Below are positions 7,700 through 15,162 of a stretch of DNA of 64,000 nt, in pieces (position 1 is the first letter of the stretch; every line of letters begins with the position of its first letter). Where the stretch lies: assembly GCA_025360585.1 (NCBI GenBank), contig JANYBW010000049.1, positions 62,001-126,000 on the forward strand, written 5' to 3'. Source of the stretch: Actinomycetes bacterium (GTDB lineage Bacteria > Actinomycetota > Acidimicrobiia > IMCC26256 > PALSA-610). The position numbers were made by a program, and so were the translations under genes. The notes beneath the pieces were generated by a model. The model was given only the letters and a program-made list of their open reading frames with translations, made no database searches and was not told where the DNA came from.

Positions 7700-9283
7700 T
7701 TAGCGCCGCTCAGCTCGATGACTGATTGCGCCGAGGCCAGTGACTTTGGTTCCGCTCAAGGCACGCTCCATGTGGCGCATCCGCCACGCCAGCATCCGTT
7801 GCGCATACTCCAGCACTTGCGGTGCATATTGCGGATCGGACGCGACGTTGTGGAGTTCGTTGGGATCGTTGTCGAGATCGAAAAAGATATGTGGGAGTTT
7901 GCCGTGGCCCGCGAATTGCACGTACTTGCCGTGTGCATCGCGTAGGACACACAGCGAAAGTTCCTCCATCGTCAGATCGAGCGCCGTTTCGGTACGACGG
8001 TCGGCGGGCTCGCGTAGATCCCACTCCCAATGGGCTTCCTCGCGCCAGTGCGCCGGCGTCTCACCCCGGAGCCACCCGCGTAAACTGCGGCCGTCACACT
8101 GCAACGGAATCTCACGGTCGATCAGGTCGCACAGCGTTGGTGTGATATCAACATTTTCGGTGAACGACTCCACGATGCGACCACGGCCAGGTTCGAATTC
8201 GGCGCGTGGGTCAGCGATGATCAACGGCACGTGGTAACTCTGATCGAAGAATCCCAACTTTTGCGTGAGGTAGTGATCACCGAGTTGTTCACCGTGATCA
8301 GACGTGAGCACGATCATTGTGTGTTCGGCTTGGCCGGTTGTATCGAGCCAATCCAAAATTCGGCCGATGTGATGATCAACTTCGGTTTGCATCGCGTAGT
8401 AGGTGGCTCGCATTTGCTGGAGGTGTTTGACATTGCGCGGGCCAGAGATCCACTCCACGTTCAAGACCATGCCGAGTAACGGATGGGTCTCGGCTTCCAA
8501 CCCATCGGTTTCGGCCCGCACCAGATCCGGTACGGATTCAGGCGAGTACATCGTGTTGTACGGCTCGGGCGCGAAAAACGGTGGATGGGGGCGGAGGTAA
8601 CTGACGTGTGCGAACCAGCTGGCGCCTTGTTCCGTGGCTTCGTGGTGTTCCCGATGGTGTTGTAAGTACTCCAACACTTGGTCCGTGAGGAAATGGGTTT
8701 GGCTGTGTTCTGCGCGGTACTTGGTCGGCGCTCGATGTGGACCCCATTCATCGACTCCGGGATAGTTGTCCACTGGTGCGTCGACGAACGTGCGCCAGTC
8801 GCCCTCGGGATCAACTGCTTCGCCGTGAGCTTGCATCCATCGCAACCAGAGTTGCGGGTCGCCTTCAGGGAGATCGCATACCGCGCGAAATCCTGGCAAC
8901 ACTCCTTCGTAAGTTTTGAGGCGCGCGTCAGTGATGGCAACTGTGCGCGGATCGACTGAAGAATCGGTGTATCCAAACAGCACAGGGTCGTAACCGTGCG
9001 CTCGTGCCTCGAGTGCGATATTCGTGTGCCGTGCGGCCAGCGGCGTGCCGTTGGTAACTGACCGATGATTCATCGCGTACATACCGGTATACAACGATGC
9101 TCGACTTGGCCCGCACGGTGCGATCTGTGCGTAATGATTCCGAAACGCCACTCCGCGGCGCGCGAGCCGATCGAGGTTTGGCGTCTGTACAACAGGGTGA
9201 TCGAAGTGCGACAAGCACTCGGCGCGCCACTGATCGACGGTAATGAACAAAACGTTCTGCAGGCGTTCCACGATGAGAGACAC
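7700..9283 (-). CDS. Sulfatase / phosphonate monoester hydrolase-like enzyme
   Basis: About 527 residues from GTG 9283. This start was chosen because the conserved beta strand N-V-L-F-I-T-V-D-Q-W-R begins ten residues later, while the upstream open frame is not family-like. C57-G-P-S-R carries the cysteine that is converted to formylglycine in type I sulfatases. The adjoining F-R-N-H-Y, N-H-R-S-V and G-Y-D-P-V-L-F-G-Y-T resemble rhizobial phosphonate monoester hydrolases more than arylsulfatases. Metal ligands expected from the family are D17 and the S-D-H-G segment, which is present. No signal peptide is seen, so the enzyme should be cytoplasmic. A formylglycine-generating enzyme is not encoded in this window. 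Confidence 0.88.
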   Translation of the reverse strand: MSLIVERLQNVLFITVDQWRAECLSHFDHPVVQTPNLDRLARRGVAFRNHYAQIAPCGPSRASLYTGMYAMNHRSVTNGTPLAARHTNIALEARAHGYDPVLFGYTDSSVDPRTVAITDARLKTYEGVLPGFRAVCDLPEGDPQLWLRWMQAHGEAVDPEGDWRTFVDAPVDNYPGVDEWGPHRAPTKYRAEHSQTHFLTDQVLEYLQHHREHHEATEQGASWFAHVSYLRPHPPFFAPEPYNTMYSPESVPDLVRAETDGLEAETHPLLGMVLNVEWISGPRNVKHLQQMRATYYAMQTEVDHHIGRILDWLDTTGQAEHTMIVLTSDHGEQLGDHYLTQKLGFFDQSYHVPLIIADPRAEFEPGRGRIVESFTENVDITPTLCDLIDREIPLQCDGRSLRGWLRGETPAHWREEAHWEWDLREPADRRTETALDLTMEELSLCVLRDAHGKYVQFAGHGKLPHIFFDLDNDPNELHNVASDPQYAPQVLEYAQRMLAWRMRHMERALSGTKVTGLGAISHRAERR

Positions 9284-9702
9284 TACGGGAACGATCCGTC
9301 TGATCTTGGAGTTTGACAACCGACAGCGCTGATGGAACAGCGAAGAGTGGTCGTTGTTGGCGGTGGGCGGACACGGTCCGAGCGGGCTGAATAAATCACC
9401 GAAAAATATCGTCAAAAACGACCGGCAATGCTTCCATCGCTGCTTCGAATGACGCATGATGTCGTTACCAAATGGCGGGAACAACGTCGGGGCGAGCAAA
9501 GCGTTTCTATTGCTCGTTCAACGTCGGTGGAGTTCGCGGATCGGTCCGCCCGTCGGTCCGTTAGAGCCCCCGAGGGCATGGGGAAGGCGTGCTTTCGCAC
9601 GACGCCTTCACTATGCCATTGGGTAGGGCACGACCATGTTCCCCGTCGTGCCCTACCCGCCAATGAGTCACCGAGTTGCGATCGGGGACTTAGTGTCCGT
9701 TG
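9284..9702. other. Gene-free leader region between divergent sulfatase and SDR genes
   Basis: About 420 bases without a convincing gene. The proximal part must carry the divergent promoters. The distal part contains a pair of strong hairpins (annotated separately) just before the SDR gene. Confidence 0.6.
9575..9658 (+). promoter_or_regulatory. Two strong stem-loops in the SDR leader
   Basis: Hairpin 1 (9575-9617) pairs GGCAT with ATGCC outside and GAAGGCGT with ACGCCTTC inside. Hairpin 2 (9621-9658) has 14-base perfect arms GGGTAGGGCACGAC / GTCGTGCCCTACCC around a 10-base loop. They end 45 bases before the SDR start and could be a terminator/attenuator or a structured RNA leader. There is no U-run after hairpin 2. 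Confidence 0.5.
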
Positions 9703-10506
9703 ATGGGTTTGTTAGACGGACGGCTTGCGATCGTTACTGGTGGCGGCGCGGGTATAGGGCACGGCATCGTCGAGCGGTTTGTGGCCGAAGGCGCGCGTGT
9801 AATCGTGGCGGAAATCGATGCGCAACGGTGCGCGGCGCTGTGTGGGCAACTGCCGTCGGTCGAAGTTGTCGAATGCGACATTCGCACGGTTGATGGCGTG
9901 GAGGCGACATTTCGAGCTGCGGATGCGGCTGGCGCAATCGATGTTCTGGTGAACAACGTTGGTCATTACGGCGGGCCGCGTGGCCAGTTCCATACCCAGT
10001 CGGAAGCGGAATGGGATGATTTGTACGCGATCAATTTGCAGCATGTACTGCGGTGCTCGCAGCGCTTCATTACCCGCGCTATTGAGGGCAGTCGGCCCGG
10101 CGCGATCGTCAACGTCTCGACGATCGAGGCGTTTCGTGGCATCCCGACTCGAGCGGTGTATTCCGCGTGCAAAGCTGCGATCACAGGGCTCACGAAGAGC
10201 TTGGCGGTTGAATATGCCCACGCAGGAATTCGCGTGAACGCGATCGCTCCCGATGTCACCGAAACCCCGCAGGTACCGTATTCGCGGTGGTTGCAGCCGG
10301 GCGACGAAGCGATGATCCCGGCCTGGGTTCCGTTGGGCCGTTTCGGAACTCCGCATGACGCCGCGGGGGTCGCGGTATTTTTGGCGTCGGAACTTTCGAG
10401 TTTTGTTACGGGCACGACGGTGCACCTCGACGGCGGGACATTCGCGGCCGGTGGATGGTTCCCGACCGAAGAAGGCGGCTGGACTAACCGCCCGCGACGA
10501 CCATGA
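9703..10506 (+). CDS. SDR family NAD(P)-dependent oxidoreductase
   Basis: A 267-residue short-chain dehydrogenase. The Rossmann motif T-G-G-G-A-G-I-G lies near residue 13, N-N-V-G near 88, the catalytic serine in N-V-S-T-I-E, and Y-S-A-C-K as the YxxxK pair. It ends with a normal substrate-binding helix and C-terminal H-L-D-G-G. An acidic residue after beta 2 (V-A-E-I-D) suggests NAD preference. ATG 9703 is preferred over the adjoining TTG. The gene overlaps the following CPBP protease gene by four bases (ATGA). The substrate is unknown. Confidence 0.93.
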   Translation: MGLLDGRLAIVTGGGAGIGHGIVERFVAEGARVIVAEIDAQRCAALCGQLPSVEVVECDIRTVDGVEATFRAADAAGAIDVLVNNVGHYGGPRGQFHTQSEAEWDDLYAINLQHVLRCSQRFITRAIEGSRPGAIVNVSTIEAFRGIPTRAVYSACKAAITGLTKSLAVEYAHAGIRVNAIAPDVTETPQVPYSRWLQPGDEAMIPAWVPLGRFGTPHDAAGVAVFLASELSSFVTGTTVHLDGGTFAAGGWFPTEEGGWTNRPRRP

Positions 10507-11348
10507 GTCCTCTCTCGCTGGGTCGGGTCCGCTCCTGGTGCGGAGCCGAACTGAACAACATTCGAACGATCGCTGACGACGAATCCAGCAATGCTCGACT
10601 CTCGGACCCGCGCCGGGTTGATCGCGATGCTGCGGTCGTGTTGCTCGTCGCGGCATTGGCATTGACGGCGGGCCAGTTCCTCGCTCGTGATTCGATTTGG
10701 TTGGAACACGTCATGCGGTTAGTTGGTGCGCCATCCGCGGCCGCGTCACTGCACGCCTCCATGACGACATCAATTCATGCGGCATTTTGGCAATTGATTC
10801 TGTGGGTGGTGATGCAAATCATCACGTACACGATTCCCGCCGCGATCGTGATCCGCTTCGTATTGCGCAAGCCGTTTCACGATTTTGGATTGCGGATGCG
10901 CACAACGGGCCGTTTCGCATTGCCGTACGCGTTGCTCTTCGCGGTCTCGGTCCCATTCCTAGTCGCCGTCTCCTACGCTTCCGAATTTCAGTATCGGTAT
11001 CCGTTTTACCAACTTGGATTGGGCGAACGCTATTGGCCGTACCTCTGGATTTGGTGGGGCTGCTACGCGTTGCAATTCATCGCGTTGGAGTTCTTTTTCC
11101 GCGGCTTTTTGGTGCACGGCCTGATCCCAAGGTTCGGCGCGATGGCCGTTGTGGTGATGGTACTGCCGTACAACATGTTGCATTACGGCAAGCCGATGGC
11201 TGAAGCAATCGCCGCAATCGTTGGCGGATTGGTACTGGGAACATTGGCGATCCGCGCCCGAACGATCTGGTGGGGCGCGGCCCTGCACATTTCGATCGCA
11301 GCCACGATGGATCTGTTGTCGCTGTCACATCAACACCGCTTGTTCTGA
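10503..11348 (+). CDS. CPBP (CAAX-like) intramembrane protease
   Basis: A 281-residue membrane protein with about six to seven hydrophobic segments. It carries the CPBP signature near residues 195-205 as L-E-F-F-F-R-G-F (one glutamate plus the downstream arginine rather than the EE pair), followed by Y-N-M-L-H and a late H-I-S-I-A-A-T-M-D. These are the four conserved blocks of the Abi/CPBP family of intramembrane metal-dependent proteases. It is translationally coupled to the SDR gene upstream. Members act in prenyl-protein processing, bacteriocin immunity or signalling; which applies here is unknown. Confidence 0.85.
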   Translation: MSPLSLGRVRSWCGAELNNIRTIADDESSNARLSDPRRVDRDAAVVLLVAALALTAGQFLARDSIWLEHVMRLVGAPSAAASLHASMTTSIHAAFWQLILWVVMQIITYTIPAAIVIRFVLRKPFHDFGLRMRTTGRFALPYALLFAVSVPFLVAVSYASEFQYRYPFYQLGLGERYWPYLWIWWGCYALQFIALEFFFRGFLVHGLIPRFGAMAVVVMVLPYNMLHYGKPMAEAIAAIVGGLVLGTLAIRARTIWWGAALHISIAATMDLLSLSHQHRLF

Positions 11349-11379
11349 CCCCAGCGCATGATGCAACCATCGGGCGGCG

Positions 11380-12621
11380 TTAGTTGGCGATCGAAACCGG
11401 TAGATGGTTGAGCCCGCGAATCACGATACGGCCGTTCCAATCAAGTTGATCGGTTGCGAGCTCGATGTTGGGGAATCGCCGAATGAGTCCACCGATTGCT
11501 TCTTGAGCTTCCACTCGTGCGAGCGCGTTTCCTAAACAATGGTGAAATCCGCCGCCGAAGGTCAGGTGTTGGTTCGCGTTGGCTCGTCGTAGATCGAGAT
11601 CGTCGGCGTTTGCGCCAAACATCGCAGGATCATGATTGCCGGCAGCGAGGCACACCATGAGAGTCGAGCCCTTATCGATCGTGTGCCCATCGAGTTCAAA
11701 TGCATCGATGGCAATGCGTCTCGAAAAATGCACTGGGCCGTCGTAGCGCAGCAGTTCGTCCACTGCGTTCGCGTCGAGTGAGGGATCATCGCGCCACATT
11801 TCGAGTTGGTCGCGGTGTTGGAGAAGCGCGAGGGTACCGTTGCCGATGAGGTTGACGGTGGTTTCGTGGCCAGCGATGAACAGCAACGCGATATTGGTGA
11901 TGAGTTCTTCTGTCGAGAGGTGATCGCCATCTTCTTCGGCCGCGATCATTGCCGACGTCAAATCATCCCCAGGGTTACTGCGTTTTTCGTCGACGACTTC
12001 GGTGAGAAACGCGAACATGCTGTCGCCGGCTTCGATCGCGTTGCGAACATCGTCGGCGCTAATAATCGGGTCGAACGTCTTGACCAATGCCCCGGACCAA
12101 TCGCGCAGATCATTGCGATTGCGGCCTTCGGGGATTCCCATCATTTCGGAGATGACCAAAAACGGCAACGGAAACGCGAGATCATCAATGACATCGGAGA
12201 TCTCGCCGTTTGCGGCGATGGATTCGAGATGATCGGCGACGATCGTGTGGATGCGTGGCCGAAGTTCTTCGATCATCCGCGGGGTAAAGACTTTGCTGAC
12301 CAGACGCCGCAGCCGATGGTGGTCGGGCGGATCCAAATCCAGCATGGATGAGCTACGACGATCTTGGCTTTGCGCGCGCAATGCCAAAATTTCGGGATCG
12401 GTGATCTCCATCGGGGTTGCGTTGCGTTCTTCAACCGACAAATTCAGATCGCGCAGAATCTTGTAGACGTCCGCGTAGCGAAATACTGCCCAGGGGCCGA
12501 GCGGCGTGCGGTGCACCGGATCTTGTTCGCGGACCGCGTTGTATTGCAGATACGGGTTGTCGAAAAATCCGGGTTCAAACGGATTCAGCATCGCTGGAAG
12601 AAATCCCTGTTCCGAAGTCAT
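11380..12621 (-). CDS. Cytochrome P450
   Basis: A 413-residue soluble class I P450. The start is set at ATG 12621 (M-T-S-E-Q) because further upstream the frame only translates the GC-rich repeats at 12649-12853. Seen are the oxygen-binding helix A-G-H-E-T-T, the E-x-x-R pair as E-L-L-R, and the heme loop F-G-G-G-F-H-H-C-L-G with the proximal cysteine. It would hydroxylate a lipid, terpenoid or xenobiotic using external ferredoxin, for which no gene lies in the window. It converges with the CPBP gene (31-base gap). Confidence 0.95.
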   Translation of the reverse strand: MTSEQGFLPAMLNPFEPGFFDNPYLQYNAVREQDPVHRTPLGPWAVFRYADVYKILRDLNLSVEERNATPMEITDPEILALRAQSQDRRSSSMLDLDPPDHHRLRRLVSKVFTPRMIEELRPRIHTIVADHLESIAANGEISDVIDDLAFPLPFLVISEMMGIPEGRNRNDLRDWSGALVKTFDPIISADDVRNAIEAGDSMFAFLTEVVDEKRSNPGDDLTSAMIAAEEDGDHLSTEELITNIALLFIAGHETTVNLIGNGTLALLQHRDQLEMWRDDPSLDANAVDELLRYDGPVHFSRRIAIDAFELDGHTIDKGSTLMVCLAAGNHDPAMFGANADDLDLRRANANQHLTFGGGFHHCLGNALARVEAQEAIGGLIRRFPNIELATDQLDWNGRIVIRGLNHLPVSIAN

Positions 12622-12648
12622 GGCCGCGAAGCTAGGCGCGCGTTGGTC

Positions 12649-12853
12649 TGCGGTGGCGGTAGCAGCCCAGGAGCGACGGAGGAGTGATATGGGGGCGAAG
12701 CCATTTGCTGCCGGAGCGCAGCGGAGGCGATATTGGCGTGCGAGGGGTGTGAGTATTGCTTGGTTTCTGCGGTGGCGGTAGCAGCGCAGGAGTGACGGAG
12801 GAGTGATATGGGGGCGAAGCCACTTGCTGGCGGAGCGCAGCGGAGGCGATATT
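12649..12853. repeat. Dispersed repeat family A, two direct copies
   Basis: Two near-identical 86-base direct copies (12649-12734 and 12768-12853) separated by 33 bases, sharing the words TGCGGTGGCGGTAGCAG, GGAGTGATATGGGGGCGAAG and GGAGCGCAGCGGAGGCGATA. A third, more diverged copy lies inverted at 49230-49294. The second copy runs into the stop codon of the neighbouring thioesterase gene. The region otherwise separates two same-strand genes and is non-coding. Confidence 0.9.
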
Positions 12854-13796
12854 AACGAGCGGCTCGGAGGTGCGCGGTTTGTTGGGCGATTGCGAGCAGG
12901 TTGCGTTCGGCATCCCAGAGGTGCGTGGGGCCGGTTGCGTAGCCGTCTCCACACTGCCAACACTGCATGTCTTGGAGAATCCACGCAGGATTTGTGACGG
13001 GTGCCTGAATGAACCGCAGCCCGATTTCAAGCGACAAACACATCGACGGCCCTTGGCCAGGGCCGAGTCCCTGACCGATCGCGGGCGCTATCGAATCAGC
13101 AGGTACTCCGAGGGCAATCGGGTCGTAACTGCCGTCGGCGAGTCGCGGTTCGTTGTGCAGTTTGGTCCATGCTGCGAAACGCGCGGGACCGCCGCCGAGA
13201 AACTCGGTGTCCCACGGTCGTGGCTTTCCTGGAATCGCGGCTCGCCAATCCGTTTGTTTATGGAAATTTACGGGAGGGAACGGATCGTGATCTCCGAAAC
13301 GATTGGGCGGGGGTGCACAGTCGTCGGGCATGAGCGCGTCTTTAGGGAATTGGGCGTCGACGAACGCGAGCTGGGTGTCGTGGGGTTGGCCGAACACGCC
13401 GTGCGCTCGCAACGCAATTGTGGGATCGCCGGGCACCCTGAGATCGCACGCGACCTGTGCGGCAGTGCGACCGTTGCGCAAGATTGAAACGTCGGCGACA
13501 ATCGGGCCGCACGGAATCGGGGCACAAAAAATCGCGTTAGCGGTGACGAGCTGGAGATCTTCGCGCTGGACGGCCTGTTGGAGCGCGCGTAACGCGGCCG
13601 TCATGGTGATTCCGCCGAACGCGTATTGAATCTGCCAAGCCTTCGAAATGAAACCGTGGTAGCGACCGGGAACTTCGGGGTCCGGGGTCAGCGTGGTGTC
13701 AGCGAGGAGATCGCCAACTGGCACATCGTCACCTTGACCGAGTGCTGGACCACGGGGGTCGGGGGATGCGTTTTGGTCGGGGTGCGTGTCGGCCAT
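12852..13796 (-). CDS. Acyl-CoA thioesterase family protein (TesB-like)
   Basis: A 314-residue protein. After a proline-rich N-terminus it shows W-Q-I-Q-Y-A-F-G-G-I-T-M-T-A-A-L, the helix of a first hotdog fold, then a second half with S-L-E-I-G-L-R-F and a C-terminal G-P-T-H-L-W-D-A-E. This is the two-hotdog arrangement of actinobacterial TesB-like thioesterases that release free acids from acyl-CoA. The upstream end faces a phosphotransferase gene divergently (60-base gap), and the downstream end merges with the repeat-A array, which supplies the stop codon. Confidence 0.72.
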   Translation of the reverse strand: MADTHPDQNASPDPRGPALGQGDDVPVGDLLADTTLTPDPEVPGRYHGFISKAWQIQYAFGGITMTAALRALQQAVQREDLQLVTANAIFCAPIPCGPIVADVSILRNGRTAAQVACDLRVPGDPTIALRAHGVFGQPHDTQLAFVDAQFPKDALMPDDCAPPPNRFGDHDPFPPVNFHKQTDWRAAIPGKPRPWDTEFLGGGPARFAAWTKLHNEPRLADGSYDPIALGVPADSIAPAIGQGLGPGQGPSMCLSLEIGLRFIQAPVTNPAWILQDMQCWQCGDGYATGPTHLWDAERNLLAIAQQTAHLRAAR

Positions 13797-13856
13797 GGCG
13801 ACCAGTCAAGTCGGCCTATAGGGTCTGGATCGAACGAACCACTTGAGGAGCATTGC

Positions 13857-14987
13857 ATGGCCATCCCCCAACATCGAGACGCGGAATCGACGCGCATCAA
13901 GCTCCAAGATTGGCTCGGTGCCCATCTCGATGGCGCGACGGATATCGAGATTGTGGTGGCCGGAGCGAACGAAGTTTCGGGGTTTTCCTCGGACACGATC
14001 ATTTTCGACGCGACGTATACATCGGCGGGCACAATCGCGGGCATCGTGCACACGCAGGGATACGTAGTACGGGCTGCGCCGTTTGGAGTCGCAGTCTTTG
14101 AAGAATACGAAATCGGCCTGCAATTCAGCGTCATCAAGGCGCTGGGTGAGCACACTGATATCCCGGTGCCGAAAGCCCTCTGGTACGAACCCGATACCAC
14201 CGTGCTGGGCGCGCCCTTCATGGTGATGGAAAAACTTGAGGGTCGGGTGCCATCCGATAATCCGCCCTATACGCTCCCACCAGAATTTTTGCCTCCGGAT
14301 ATGGAACTCGATCTTTGGGTTGCGCGCGCTACGCCGGATCAACAGCGAACGATGTGGCTCGACGGCATCGACACGCTCGCGAAAATCGCGAAGGTGGATT
14401 GGCGTGCCTTGGGCCTCGACGACCTCGACCGCTCGCAATACGGGCCGATTGGCCCTGAACAATTGTTTGGTTACCAACGTCACTATTACCAGTGGGCCAT
14501 GCGTAAGCCCGTCGCGTGTATCGACCACGCGTGGGAATGGCTCGAAGCGAACCGGCCAAATGACCAACATTTATACGGGTTTTCTTGGGGCGACAGCCGG
14601 CTTGGTAATTTGATGTTCGACGATGATTTCACGGTGAAAGCAGTCTTCGATTGGGAGATGGTGCGGATCTGTAATCCGGAGTTCGATCTCGCGTGGTATC
14701 TGTGGTTCGACAAGCACTTCACCGAAGCGATCGGCTTGCCGCGGTTACCGGGATTCCCGAGCGATGAGGAATGTATTGAGCGCTGGGAGACTGCGGTTGG
14801 CCGCAAAGCCGAACACCTTGAGTTCTACACCGTGTTTACGATGGTGTGGTTCGCCGAAATAATGGCGCGGGTCGCGCAATCGAATGAAGCGCACGGTACG
14901 GCAACCGAAGAACTCATCGCGATGGAGACGAACAACCTGGCCACACAGATGCTGGCGAAACACTTTGGCCTGCCTGCGCCCGAGTAA
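13857..14987 (+). CDS. Phosphotransferase family protein (APH / ACAD10-like kinase)
   Basis: About 376 residues starting at ATG 13857, which has GGAG eight bases upstream; the longer frame from 13626 overlaps the divergent thioesterase. Kinase-fold signatures are V-V-R-A-A-P (nucleotide-binding lysine replaced by arginine), V-M-E-K-L-E-G hinge, the catalytic loop as S-W-G-D-S-R-L-G-N-L-M, and the D-W-E-M metal motif. These define the aminoglycoside phosphotransferase-like family that in actinobacteria often accompanies acyl-CoA dehydrogenases and may act on hydroxyacyl-CoA. The usual H-G-D in the loop is W-G-D here. Confidence 0.85.
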   Translation: MAIPQHRDAESTRIKLQDWLGAHLDGATDIEIVVAGANEVSGFSSDTIIFDATYTSAGTIAGIVHTQGYVVRAAPFGVAVFEEYEIGLQFSVIKALGEHTDIPVPKALWYEPDTTVLGAPFMVMEKLEGRVPSDNPPYTLPPEFLPPDMELDLWVARATPDQQRTMWLDGIDTLAKIAKVDWRALGLDDLDRSQYGPIGPEQLFGYQRHYYQWAMRKPVACIDHAWEWLEANRPNDQHLYGFSWGDSRLGNLMFDDDFTVKAVFDWEMVRICNPEFDLAWYLWFDKHFTEAIGLPRLPGFPSDEECIERWETAVGRKAEHLEFYTVFTMVWFAEIMARVAQSNEAHGTATEELIAMETNNLATQMLAKHFGLPAPE

Positions 14988-15020
14988 GACCGCTCGCCGA
15001 TCCCGAAGAGGTCGGGCCGC

Positions 15021-15150
15021 ACGTCCTACCAGGATGTGGCCTTGGTACTGCGTTGGCCGCGGCGTGGGGCGTGAACGTCCTACCAGGGGTGTGGTCTTGG
15101 TACTGCGTTGGCCGCGGCGTGGGGCGTGAACGTCCTACCAGGGGTGTGGC
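15021..15150. repeat. 54/55-bp tandem repeat upstream of D-aminoacylase
   Basis: Units beginning ACGTCCTACCAGG start at 15021, 15075 and 15130, i.e. two full units and a partial third. They differ by one inserted base. The repeat fills the leader of the amidohydrolase gene whose ATG is at 15163, so copy number could alter its expression. Confidence 0.95.
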
Positions 15151-15162
15151 AAGCTGAGTGGC

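Noticed and set aside
12622-12984. N-terminal extension of the P450 by about 120 codons
   Set aside because: The extension only translates the non-coding repeat family A and neighbouring thioesterase antisense; the P450 fold begins at ATG 12621.
13626-13856. Longer start for the phosphotransferase
   Set aside because: It overlaps the divergent thioesterase gene, while ATG 13857 has a ribosome site and a conserved first residue region.
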